Origin: Arthrospira sp. PCC 9108 | Lineage (GTDB): Bacteria > Cyanobacteriota > Cyanobacteriia > Cyanobacteriales > Microcoleaceae | Direction of reading: 5' to 3' | NCBI GenBank assembly: GCA_016745315.1 | Contig: CP066886.1 | Span: 2,201,501 to 2,265,500 of the forward strand | Length of the DNA stretch: 64,000 bases | Shown here: one piece after another, positions 9,167 through 18,500 of the stretch | Layout of the letters: each line of letters starts with the position of its first letter | Numbering within the stretch: position 1 is the stretch's first letter | Notes under the pieces: generated by a model | Told to the model about the DNA's origin: nothing | The model's database searches: none | What the model saw: only the letters and a program-made list of their open reading frames with translations | Position numbers and translations under genes: made by a program

Positions 9167-10243
9167 TTAATTTTTAGACAGCACCAACATATCCTGATAA
9201 CTAGCGGAACGACTGCGACGACACCACATCCCATAATCTTGGCGTTGTACTGATAGACCAGAATCCTTAATCCAATCCATTACTAATGCTTCTGGATGTG
9301 CGATCGCATCTTCGGGATTATCAGGATCATCGATAAAACTTTCGCCGACAGCATAGGCAAAATTGCGGGAACTCCGACCTGATTTAATCAAGGATTCGGT
9401 TTCCCCGTTTAATAGGAAAAAAGTGCATAAACACCGACCACCAGGCTTTAACACGCGGGCTATCTGTTGTAAATAATTCCGACTAGCGTCTGCATATAAA
9501 TGGGTAAAAACGGAAGTTAAAAGCACAAAATCAAATTGGTTATTAGGGTAGGGAAAAACAAAATTTTCGGCGGGAGTTTTACCAGTGGGATTATAGCGAT
9601 CGCTGTATAAATCGGCACATTGAAAATGAAAATTAGGACGGGTAGCACTAATCACTTGCTGACACCAATCAATCCAATGGGGAACAATATCAAACCCGTG
9701 ATAAGAGGCTTGAGAGTTGAGATAATAAGCCAAACCATAAGCGATGCGACCGACCCCGCAACCCGCATCAAGAACCGCCTCTGCTGGTTGTAAATTGGCT
9801 TTATTAACAAAATGTCCTAAAAAGTCGGCCGCCACAAACTTAAAACTACCACCGACCCCAACCCGATCGCTTTTTTCGGGAACCGGAAGCGAAGGTTCCA
9901 AGAACCCAAATAAAACATCACCTTCTCCCGATGCAAACACAGGAGTTAGCCTGACCAAACTATTTAATAAACCTGTTTGTTGAATCCAAGTTAGGGGAAT
10001 ATAAATCAAAAACCTAGCCTGGTCAGCGTGATCTAAACTAGGAAATAACTGTTGGACATCCTGACTAATTAACCCCTTCTCTACCCGAAACTGAGGAACA
10101 TCTAAGCCACCAATATTAATCCGAAAATCCAGGACAGGACCACCTCCCCAGGAAGCAGACCAACCTTTAAGGCGTACCATATCGCCTTCTAAGGTAACTT
10201 GACCAAGACAGCCAAGGGTTTCTAGGTTTTTAGTTGCAGTCAT
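9167..10243 (-). CDS. Class I SAM-dependent methyltransferase
   Basis: The 358-residue protein has a beta-rich N-terminal domain (about 1-125) and a Rossmann-type methyltransferase domain (about 130-350). SAM motif I is VLDAGCGVGR (157-166); motif IV is near QFDFVLLTSVFTHL and motif V near VLKPGGRCLCTFFLLNG. This is a Methyltransf_11/25-like arrangement. The substrate is not indicated. The N-terminal domain may bind a glycan or lipid substrate, because similar two-part proteins occur in surface polysaccharide clusters, but that is only a guess. It converges with the SH3-domain gene, with 10 bases between the two stops. Confidence 0.8.
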   Translation of the reverse strand: MTATKNLETLGCLGQVTLEGDMVRLKGWSASWGGGPVLDFRINIGGLDVPQFRVEKGLISQDVQQLFPSLDHADQARFLIYIPLTWIQQTGLLNSLVRLTPVFASGEGDVLFGFLEPSLPVPEKSDRVGVGGSFKFVAADFLGHFVNKANLQPAEAVLDAGCGVGRIAYGLAYYLNSQASYHGFDIVPHWIDWCQQVISATRPNFHFQCADLYSDRYNPTGKTPAENFVFPYPNNQFDFVLLTSVFTHLYADASRNYLQQIARVLKPGGRCLCTFFLLNGETESLIKSGRSSRNFAYAVGESFIDDPDNPEDAIAHPEALVMDWIKDSGLSVQRQDYGMWCRRSRSASYQDMLVLSKN

Positions 10244-10268
10244 AACCGGATGAATATTATAGAATAAT

Positions 10269-10293
10269 GGTCTATCCTACAGGAGAATAGACC
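10269..10293 (-). terminator. Hairpin downstream of the ribD operon
   Basis: GGTCTAT (10269-10275) and ATAGACC (10287-10293) form a perfect 7-bp stem with an 11-base loop. Read on the minus strand the hairpin is followed by the T-rich ATTATTCTATAAT. It lies after the ribD/DUF4177-like pair and just upstream of the methyltransferase start, so it probably separates the two units. Confidence 0.4.
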
Positions 10294-10427
10294 GATTATG
10301 GCATTTTCTCAGATTAGGGATAAGGGATACCCAAATCGAAAGTATAAACTTAATGGGGTGCTAAACTCTGATGGGATATATAGGATTTATCTGGGTATTT
10401 CGATGTTTTCATCTTCGTTACCTTCGG

Positions 10428-10988
10428 TTATTTCGGGGTTATGGGTAGTTCTGGGGGCAGACTATTTAAGGTAGTTGATACCAATATATATCCCAAATAA
10501 GCGGGGAGAATAATTGCCATTAAAAAGGCGACACCTGTTAGTAAACCAATCAAGTTAAAGCTAGACCCATAGGAAGACCGATAGGGGTCAATGAAGGCTG
10601 CTTGATCTGACTGAGACTGGGATGGCTGGTAGTTGCTAGGACGACGGAAGCGAACCCGGCGATCGTCTAGTTTTTCGACCATTACCCAACCAGCGATCGC
10701 CTCTTCCTGACAAAGTTTTTCAAAGGTTTTAGGATTCCGAAATAAATCTCTTTGAGCGCGAACAATTTTATATTCCCAGTCTTGATGATTAGGGGAAGAT
10801 ATCTGAGGTTGAGAGGATGCGATCGTGGTGGTATTAGGGTTGTCGGAATCATAATGAGTCAAGATTTCTTCCTCCTCTTCATATTCTTGTTGTTGTTCAT
10901 CCTGCAATTGACATAGCCAGCTTCCGGTTAGGACTGCTTCCACGCCGAGGCTGCTGACCATCAAGCCTAAAATAATCACCTCATTCAT
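10428..10988 (-). CDS. Two-helix membrane protein with DUF4177-like domain, coupled to ribD
   Basis: The protein has 186 residues. A hydrophobic N-terminus (about 3-27) is followed by an acidic stretch, then a compact segment (DWEYKIVRAQ... WVMVEKLDDRRVRFRR, about 71-117) resembling the DUF4177 domain, and a strong membrane helix near 146-170. The ATG overlaps the ribD stop codon in a TGATG arrangement, so translation is probably coupled to ribD. No enzymatic motif is visible and the function is unknown. The coupling to riboflavin synthesis may be only operon structure. Confidence 0.65.
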   Translation of the reverse strand: MNEVIILGLMVSSLGVEAVLTGSWLCQLQDEQQQEYEEEEEILTHYDSDNPNTTTIASSQPQISSPNHQDWEYKIVRAQRDLFRNPKTFEKLCQEEAIAGWVMVEKLDDRRVRFRRPSNYQPSQSQSDQAAFIDPYRSSYGSSFNLIGLLTGVAFLMAIILPAYLGYILVSTTLNSLPPELPITPK

Positions 10989-12151
10989 CAGGCTTTACTC
11001 CCTGTGGTCGGGGATTGAAAAGCCTCTGGTAAGGTTCGAGACCTACCATTAGACAAATAACCCTCAATTAGGTAATCTGAACCGATCGCTCGCAGGCTTA
11101 CTCCTTCTAGGGATAAGGCTTGGGTCATTTGACTAAAGCCTAAATTACCGACGGGAGAGGGTGCAGCCTGTCCACCAATAATTTTAGGAGCAATAAACGC
11201 CAAAATCTTGTGAACGCACCCTTGAGTTATGGCTTCCGAGGCTAGACGACCGCCACATTCCCATAGCACGGACAAAAATTGACGCTCATAGAAATATGAC
11301 ATAACTTTAGTGGGTGTCAATGGTGCAAATTCCACGACCTCTACCCCCCTTTTCCGCAAGTGTTCTTGAAAATCGGGACGGGAACCAACTTTTGTAAAAA
11401 CTATGGTAGCAGCCTCGGAAGTGTCCCAAAGTCGCGCTGATGATGGTAAATCTAAACTACGACTCATGACTACCCGCAGAGGGTTGGGTTCCCCTTGACC
11501 GTGGGTGGTTAAGTGAGGATTATCTCGCCTGACGGTATTTCCCCCGACAATGACTGCATCACAGGCGACCCGCAGACGGTGAACTTCCTGGCGAGCGATC
11601 GCACCTGTTACCCAAGCACTATCACCTATATCTGTGGCTATTTTTCCATCGAGGGTCATGGCATATTTGAAGATACCAAAGGTTTGTTTATAAATAATCC
11701 GATGAACAAATGCTTCGTTTAATTTTAAACAGGCTGATTCTTCTACTCCGACAATTACTTCTATTCCGGCTTCGCACAGTTTAGCAATTCCCTGTCCACC
11801 TACGAGAGGATTCGGATCCACCATTCCCGCCACTACTTTAGCAACTCCTGCTTTAATTAAGGCTTCGCTACAGGGGGGAGTTCTTCCGTAATGGTTACAC
11901 GGTTCTAGGTTCACATATACTGTGGCTCCCCTGGCTAATTCTCCGGCCGATCGCAAGGCAAAAATTTCGGCATGGGGTTGTCCGGGTCCGGGGTGATATC
12001 CCTCTCCGATAATTTTTTGATCACGGACAATCACACAACCTACTAGGGGATTTGGTGCGGTTTTTCCTAGCCCTTCCTTTGCCAGATTTAGACAATAACG
12101 CATCATCTGGCGGTCAAATTCTGAGACAGATTGAGCATTTGGTAAATTCAT
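10988..12151 (-). CDS. ribD: Bifunctional riboflavin deaminase/reductase RibD
   Basis: RibD carries out two steps of riboflavin synthesis: deamination of the diaminohydroxyphosphoribosylamino-pyrimidine made from GTP, then NADPH-dependent reduction of the ribosyl side chain. The 387 residues hold a deaminase domain with the zinc ligands His60 (in HAE, with catalytic Glu62), Cys85 and Cys94 (in PCNHYGRTPPC), and a DHFR-like reductase domain (about 155-365) with KYAMTLDGKIA and VIVGGNTVRRDNP. It is followed directly by the DUF4177-like gene. I see no FMN riboswitch upstream. Confidence 0.96.
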   Translation of the reverse strand: MNLPNAQSVSEFDRQMMRYCLNLAKEGLGKTAPNPLVGCVIVRDQKIIGEGYHPGPGQPHAEIFALRSAGELARGATVYVNLEPCNHYGRTPPCSEALIKAGVAKVVAGMVDPNPLVGGQGIAKLCEAGIEVIVGVEESACLKLNEAFVHRIIYKQTFGIFKYAMTLDGKIATDIGDSAWVTGAIARQEVHRLRVACDAVIVGGNTVRRDNPHLTTHGQGEPNPLRVVMSRSLDLPSSARLWDTSEAATIVFTKVGSRPDFQEHLRKRGVEVVEFAPLTPTKVMSYFYERQFLSVLWECGGRLASEAITQGCVHKILAFIAPKIIGGQAAPSPVGNLGFSQMTQALSLEGVSLRAIGSDYLIEGYLSNGRSRTLPEAFQSPTTGSKA

Positions 12152-12264
12152 CAGCGGACAATTTTTGTTAAAGGGGTTGACAGGGGCTCAGGATTGATGA
12201 TAATATTTTGGTGTTAGGTTGAATAATTGAATATTGCGGAAAATAAAAATTTTGCAACCATCCC

Positions 12265-12293
12265 ATTATACTAAAATTGTAGCGCAAGTGCCG
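12265..12293 (-). promoter_or_regulatory. Candidate ribD promoter (TATAAT)
   Basis: Read on the minus strand, a perfect TATAAT occupies 12270-12265, about 115 bases upstream of the ribD start. The hexamer at -35 spacing (CGGCAC) is a poor match, so the promoter may depend on an activator. The surrounding region (12295-12360) is low-complexity, with G6 and long A/T runs, and contains no convincing gene. Confidence 0.35.
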
Positions 12294-12382
12294 CGAAAAA
12301 GCAACCCCCCTCCCCCCAAAAAAAATTTTTGCAACAAAACTTAATTTTTTTTTACAAAAGTTAACATTAGGCGAGCCAGAAG

Positions 12383-12416
12383 GGGGCAAGAAGATTGTAT
12401 ACAAAAAAGCTGCCCC
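12383..12416 (-). terminator. Hairpin behind the carotenoid oxygenase gene
   Basis: GGGGCA (12383-12388) pairs with TGCCCC (12411-12416) across a 22-base loop, 13 bases past the carotenoid oxygenase stop. The loop is long and no T-run follows, so this is a weak candidate. Confidence 0.3.
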
Positions 12417-12429
12417 AATGTTAAATCAG

Positions 12430-13908
12430 TTAAATGTTAGCGAAAGTCCCATGTAAACCATAGGGGATATGGTGTTGAAGGTGTAGGGTAGCGATCGCAT
12501 TTTTTTCAAGGTTTTTCGCATCCAAAATAACGACATCAGAGCGGTGGTGTTGTGCATCATAAACGAGAGTCAATAACCAGCCATCATCTTCGGAGGTAGC
12601 ATGAGGACGGGGAACAAAGACAGGTTCTCCGGTAAAGCCGTGTGGTGCGGCAGTCCAAAGTTGACGCGAACCGGTTTCGAGGTCAAACTTAATAATCGCC
12701 TGAAGGGGTGCATTTCCTTGGCTATTATGGGCGGCGGCGGCGTAGAGATATCGATAAGGGCGACCAACAGAATTAGGGTGAGTAGTAGGAAATTCACAAC
12801 AGCGAGATTCTATTAATTGACGCTGAACCTGTCCGGTAGTGAGGTCAAGGGTAAACCGCCAGAGTTGACCAGGTTCTAAGGCATTAAAATCAGTATCGCG
12901 AAAATTAGCCTGTGGGTCAACCCCTGGTAAAGATTGGTAACATATAGAATCAACGCAAATCTGATTTTCCTGTTCAAAAGCATTAGCATGATGGAAAACA
13001 AAGCCAGATTGAGCGTCAAAATGTCGGATATTTTGTCGTTGTGCGGGGTCACGAGGAATAACAATGATGCGGGTAGGTTGATTAGTTTGAAAATGGACAC
13101 ATTGTCCTGCGCCACAGAGTCCAAACAGATAAGGAAGGGGATTAAATTTTACGGGATTTTGGAAGAAAATACAGTAGTTAGGGGTGATGGCAAAATCATG
13201 GATAAAGGCAAATCCGGGGACTGTATGGGCGTATTTTTGCAGGAGGCTACCATGGCTGTCGAGTTCATAAATACGGATAGTGGTTGATAGTCCTGGTTTA
13301 ATGGAAAAATTAACTAAACTTGGGGAACCGTCATTAAACTTAGAACTGGGGTCAATGCGGGGGTGGGCGGCGAAAGATTCTCCGGGTTCCAGGATACCGT
13401 CAAGGTGATCTAGCCCGATAGTTTCTAAGGTTTCATGGTTGAGGTGATAGGGTAGGTCAGCTTCCCACAAAGCGAGTAATTTACCACCCCAATAAATGAC
13501 TTGAGTATTGGCAATATTTTTAATCCGCAGGTCAAAGGCGTTGTGGAGAAAACCGCCAGGCTTTTGGGTGCCAAAGACACCGCGATAAAGAATAGTTTTG
13601 GCTTGTTGTTCGTCTATGTAGCCGAGTGTGCGGACATAGCGATTTTGATAGTGTGCTTGTCCGTCCTGAAAGCGGATAGCGGAAATCATGCCATCTCCAT
13701 CAAAGGGGTGATGAATGGGTAAGCCACCGATATCTAATAAACCGGGACCGTTACGGAATAGGGTTCCTTTGAGGTCTGGGGGGATTTCTCCGTCAATATT
13801 GGTGATGGTATAGTTGTATTCATTGGGTTGAGATAAATAACCTTTTTGCCAGTCTTTGGGGTTATATGATAGTTGATTGTGGGAGGGTTCAGATATGGTA
13901 TTTTGCAT
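12430..13908 (-). CDS. Carotenoid cleavage oxygenase (RPE65/CCD family)
   Basis: The 492-residue length fits the family, a seven-bladed propeller with a non-haem iron held by four histidines. Candidate ligands are in AAHPRID (near 181), FIHDFAITP (near 235), FHHANAFE (near 304) and the C-terminal GLHGTF (near 486). The opening GTLFRNGPGLLDIGG and HHPFDGDGMI motifs are also typical. These enzymes cleave carotenoids or apocarotenoids oxidatively. The closest characterised cyanobacterial type is the apocarotenoid-15,15'-oxygenase (retinal-forming) class, but I cannot fix the substrate from sequence. It is soluble or membrane-peripheral and stands alone on the minus strand. Confidence 0.92.
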   Translation of the reverse strand: MQNTISEPSHNQLSYNPKDWQKGYLSQPNEYNYTITNIDGEIPPDLKGTLFRNGPGLLDIGGLPIHHPFDGDGMISAIRFQDGQAHYQNRYVRTLGYIDEQQAKTILYRGVFGTQKPGGFLHNAFDLRIKNIANTQVIYWGGKLLALWEADLPYHLNHETLETIGLDHLDGILEPGESFAAHPRIDPSSKFNDGSPSLVNFSIKPGLSTTIRIYELDSHGSLLQKYAHTVPGFAFIHDFAITPNYCIFFQNPVKFNPLPYLFGLCGAGQCVHFQTNQPTRIIVIPRDPAQRQNIRHFDAQSGFVFHHANAFEQENQICVDSICYQSLPGVDPQANFRDTDFNALEPGQLWRFTLDLTTGQVQRQLIESRCCEFPTTHPNSVGRPYRYLYAAAAHNSQGNAPLQAIIKFDLETGSRQLWTAAPHGFTGEPVFVPRPHATSEDDGWLLTLVYDAQHHRSDVVILDAKNLEKNAIATLHLQHHIPYGLHGTFANI

Positions 13909-14030
13909 GATTGAATGAGTATTTTTTGGAGGTGATTAACTAAGTGATGGTTAATTGGTGTTGCCAATCAATAAGCAGATATATATAGTATATATCAAGG
14001 GCTGTGAAAGGTCAAGGTAGGCTGTGTTAT

Positions 14031-14054
14031 CCCTCGCCGCCCTGTGGGTGAGGG
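14031..14054 (-). terminator. Hairpin downstream of the transporter gene
   Basis: CCCTCGCC (14031) and GGTGAGGG (14047) form an 8-bp stem with one G-T pair and an 8-base loop. It lies about 45 bases past the transporter stop. No T-run follows on the minus strand. Confidence 0.3.
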
Positions 14055-14100
14055 AGAGTGAGTCGGAAAGGGAGATGAATTACCAGTTATTAATGATTAA

Positions 14101-15480
14101 TTAATCTGTGACTAATTCGGGGACTAATTCTGCGGTTGATTCTAGGGTTGGTGAATCGATGTTATCGGTGTGACTTTCGGCGCTGGTGGATGGTAGCCAG
14201 CGAATTAGTGGTAATGGTAAAAGGGTGGTTAAGTTAGTGATAATTACTAACAACCATAATTGGTCGAAGTTAGTCTCGGTGACTCCTAATAAGTGGGTGA
14301 GAAGTGCGCCAGACTCGTGGGATATGAGTCGGGAGAGGTTAGAGACGGACATTAATAGGGCGAAGAGGGTAGCTTCTACGCCGGGGGGACATAGGCGGGC
14401 GGCGAGGACTAAAACAGGCATATAGGCGATTTCTCCGGCTACGGTGAGGATGAGACTATCTCCGAGACTAAACCAGTGGTCGTCTATTCCTAGGGCGCGG
14501 TTGGTGTGGGTAACGAGGAGTAACATGGTCATACCGAGGGCGGCGGAGAGAAGGGTTGAGACTAGGAAGATTTTACGGAAGGGAACAGATTTAAAGAAGC
14601 GCTGAAATAGCCAAATACCTAGGAGGGCGGCGATACTGGTAACTAGGCGGACTCGCCCTAAAAACTCTGGTTGAAATCCTAATTCGTTGGTGGTGAAATA
14701 GAAAAAGGCTGAGTCGGCGGTGGGGGTAGCCTGCCACAAGAAGATGAAGGCGGTGGGTAGCCAGATGGATTTTTGGGTGATGGCGGCCCGCAGTTGTTGG
14801 GCTTGGTGTTTGACGGTTTGCCAATTGGAGATGTTAGTAATTTTATCTTCAGCGATCGCCCATGCGACAACCATTACTAATAGGGGAAAGGTAGCGGTAA
14901 TGAGGAAAACGGTTTCTGAGGTAAAGATTTCGAGGAGATAGCCACTGAGATAGGCGGTAATTAGCCCACCAATGGCTGAGAAAGCCCAACATAGGGATTG
15001 AAGGGAACCGATATTGCTGATAGATTCGTTTCGGGCTCTTTCTACTACTAATGAGTCTACAATGACATCGCTGATGGCTACGGATAGGGAATTAAGGGCG
15101 ATCGCAATTGTCGCGGTAATGGGATGATGAACGAGGGTGGCTAGGTAAACCCAGGAGAAAGTCCCCATTAAGCCGGATAGGATTAAATAGGGTCGGCGGC
15201 GATATCCAAAAATTGGCAACCCGTCGGACATAAAGCCGAATAGGGGTTTAATGACCCAGGGAATAGAGACTATTCCGAATAGGGCGGCGGTTTCGGCGGG
15301 ACTCATGCCCAAATCATCTTTGAGGAAGAAGCTAACGGCGAGACGGGAGAGGCCCAAAATCCCTTGTACAAAGTACACGGTCAGAATGGCGAGCAATTCT
15401 GGGTTGGGTTCATTGCCAAATAGTATATGCTTCTTGAGCCATGCCTTGGTGTTGCCAAAGCCAACTGGGGATAATTGCAT
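14101..15480 (-). CDS. Folate/biopterin transporter family (BT1/FBT) membrane protein
   Basis: The 459-residue protein has about 12 hydrophobic segments and family motifs near the start: YFVQGILGLSRLAVSFFLKD, then GMSPAETAALFGIVSIPWVIKPLFGFMSDG with the MFS-like loop FGFMSDGLPIFGYRRRPYL. This matches the FBT/BT1 branch of the major facilitator superfamily, whose cyanobacterial and plant plastid members carry folates or pteridines. The C-terminal 25 residues are acidic and hydrophilic. It is divergent from the 1202-residue gene across a 104-base gap. Actual substrate is inferred from the family only. Confidence 0.88.
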   Translation of the reverse strand: MQLSPVGFGNTKAWLKKHILFGNEPNPELLAILTVYFVQGILGLSRLAVSFFLKDDLGMSPAETAALFGIVSIPWVIKPLFGFMSDGLPIFGYRRRPYLILSGLMGTFSWVYLATLVHHPITATIAIALNSLSVAISDVIVDSLVVERARNESISNIGSLQSLCWAFSAIGGLITAYLSGYLLEIFTSETVFLITATFPLLVMVVAWAIAEDKITNISNWQTVKHQAQQLRAAITQKSIWLPTAFIFLWQATPTADSAFFYFTTNELGFQPEFLGRVRLVTSIAALLGIWLFQRFFKSVPFRKIFLVSTLLSAALGMTMLLLVTHTNRALGIDDHWFSLGDSLILTVAGEIAYMPVLVLAARLCPPGVEATLFALLMSVSNLSRLISHESGALLTHLLGVTETNFDQLWLLVIITNLTTLLPLPLIRWLPSTSAESHTDNIDSPTLESTAELVPELVTD

Positions 15481-15584
15481 TTTGTAAACAAAAGTTAAGA
15501 AATTTCAATATTGATATCATAGCGAGTTCAATCAAAAACGACACAATGATGCGATCGCTTTAAGTCTAGGCAGTATAAATCACT

Positions 15585-18500
15585 ATGGAAACAGCATTTG
15601 ACCAGTGGTGGCATCTAATCTTAGGGGCGCTGTCCCTGAATGCAGATGCTTTTGTAGAAATTAATATCCTACCCCTAGGTAGAGGACTAGCCCTAACAAT
15701 AGTGTTAGTGGCGGGACTATCTCAGGCTATAGGTCAATCGATTGTTTTATTTATTAACCGAGTCCGACCCTTCCGATTTTTGCTGAGTTTAGGAATGGCG
15801 GCGATTTTGTTTGTGTTCACGTTTTGGTTTTGGGCTGGGAGTATTTGGCTAGTTCACAATGCGATATTTAATAGTGGACTGAACCTGCAATCAACGATTA
15901 CGACCCTAGGATTAAGCTACGCGCCGCAAATTTTACGATTTATAGTGGGTCTTCCGTATCTTGGCATTCCCATTGGTGTATTTCTGTCGATTTGGTCATT
16001 ACTAGCGGAAGTAACGGCGATTAAAGTAGTAACCAATCTTGATACGTGGGCTACTTTTTCGTCGGTAGGGTTAGGCTGGGTGCTATTGCAGATATTACAA
16101 CGAACGATCGGGAGTCCGTTGATGATTCTGGGTCAACAGTTAACTAACCTAGTGGCGGGAACCGAGGTAGTAACCGATCGCCAACAACTGACACAAATGG
16201 TGATGTCAGGTAACATAGAAACGATCGATGATGTAGGTAATGAAGTAATACTGGATGCTGCGACGCGCCACAGTCCAGAAACTATCAAACGCAACCGGGC
16301 GATCAAATTAATCGCATTAGGGTTAACGGCGTTTTTCGTGTTTGTGTTAATTTCCTCCCAGTCCCCAGGTTGGTTTAGTCGTTGGTACAATGCGTTAGAA
16401 CAAACTTTGCAATTAGCGATCGACCTGACGACTATTAGCTTGATCGCGCTATTCTTTTCGATATTCCTAACTCCCCTAGAAGCCCTAAGTTGGTGGGCGG
16501 GATGGTATGGCGATCGCACCCTGAAATATACAGGAACCCCGATCAAAGAAATCGAGAACCCCAACAGCATTTCCCGTTATGTGATGTACCTAGATGGTAT
16601 CAATCAAGGTTCCCATGAATACCTCCCGCAAGTTGAAAATATGTTCAACAAGCTGGCTGAGTCGTTACCTGATGATATTCTCATCGTCAAGGGAATCATG
16701 CCTTATAGTGTGACGAATAAACCGCTAACTTCAGACCGTCCCCTATCGTTTATTTGGCAAATCATTGAATCAATATCCCTGAAAAATCCGGCTAACCCGA
16801 TCGCTTTTATTATCAATTTCCGCAATGTGGTTTCTGTGGCGATCGCCGCCGACCCACGCTATGGTCCGATTCAAAACCAAGGATTAGCTCAAGTAATTTA
16901 TGATAGTCTAATTAGCTTTGGCTATCCCCTCGGTAGTGGTAAACCGATTACTTTGATTGGTTACAGTGGGGGTGGTCAGATGTCTATGGGTGCGGTCAGT
17001 TTCCTCAAATACAATATTAATGCCCCCATTGAGGTGATTTCTTTAGCGGGGGTAATTAGTGGGAATACCGGGGCTATGGTGATTGAACGACTCTATCACC
17101 TGGTGGGGGAAAAAGATCATGTAGAAAAACTCGGTCCGATTATGTTTTCAGGACGCTGGCCGATTTCGGTTCTTTCTAATTGGAATCGCGCCAAAAGACG
17201 GGGCAGAATTATCTTGATTTCTTTGGGTCCAGTAGGTCATAATGGCGATGATGGACCCATGGGGGATGCGCTGTTACCGGACGGACGGACGCACCTGGAA
17301 CAGACGGTGCAAATTATTACGGGGATTCTCTGTCAAAATTGGGAACTCACGGGATTAGACCCGGAGAAGTTTATCACCATTAGCGAATATGAACGCTACA
17401 AGCAGGGGTTATTTAATCAAGTGGGTTATTATCCAATTCAACAAAGGTTAAATACCGATTTATATCACCCTAATTATACTTGGATAGGTCGGTTAATTTT
17501 ACCAAGTCCAGATGAACGGGAAAGCCTGAAAGGGGTACGGCTGGAAATTTATCATGCTGACCCTGAAAATCAACATCGCATCGGACAGGTAGTAATTTTA
17601 CGCTGGAGTGATGAACAGTGGGTTCAAAATTACTCGAAATTGTTAAAAATGGATGTTAATTTCTCGGAACAAGCGCGCCTTAGTGAACGACAGGGAAAGG
17701 TTCACCCTCACCGACTTGATGGCTGGGAAAATGTGGATCCTTTGGAGTCTTTGGCGGGGGCGAGACCTGATGATGATATGATTGTGGCACTTCCTGAACC
17801 AGTGGTAATTAGGGATACTGGGGAGGGTGTTCCGGTGGTGTATATTCAACGGGAACCGATGCAAATTTCGGGGCAGTTTTATGGGGTTGTGAGGTTTGTC
17901 AAAAACTTGGGTAATGACCTGTTTCAAGTTCGGCATTTTAACCCGTCTACAGGGGATTTTGATGGGGATGATGAGATAGTTTATATGCCGACGGTCATTC
18001 CCAATCGTAATGGGGTTTATTCTTTTAATAATCAGGGGGTGGAAGAGTCTCCGGTTAATGAGGGGGGATGGTATATTTATGGGGCGAGAAATAAGCAGGG
18101 TCGGTTTACGGTACAGGCGATCGCACCTCGGGAAATGTTGCGCCTAAGTCCTCAACGGGTGATTCATGGTCTGTCGCCATGCTTGGATTACTTGAGGCGT
18201 GATTATTTGGGGAATTTGAAGGCGGAAAAGGGGCAGATTAAAAATGTGTTATTATCTCCGCACAATGAGGGTCAAGATAATACTCAGGCGATTTCTCAAT
18301 GGCGAGAAGGCGATCGGGCTTTGATGATGCACCTGTTTGGAGGTATTGGCGGAAATAAGGCGGAATTAGCGTCAATGAAGATCTATTTTGGGCATTTTGC
18401 TTTTGGGGTGGCTACGGTAAAACGAGACCCTTTGACGGGGGAGTTACGTTTTGCGATGGAGTACCGACAAATTTACACTAATAATACTGATGGTATTGTT

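Noticed and set aside
12168..12404. 78-codon minus-strand frame upstream of ribD
   Set aside because: It runs through homopolymer-rich sequence, has no ribosome site and no recognisable domain.
12152..12430. FMN riboswitch before ribD
   Set aside because: None of the conserved FMN-aptamer segments could be found in this stretch.
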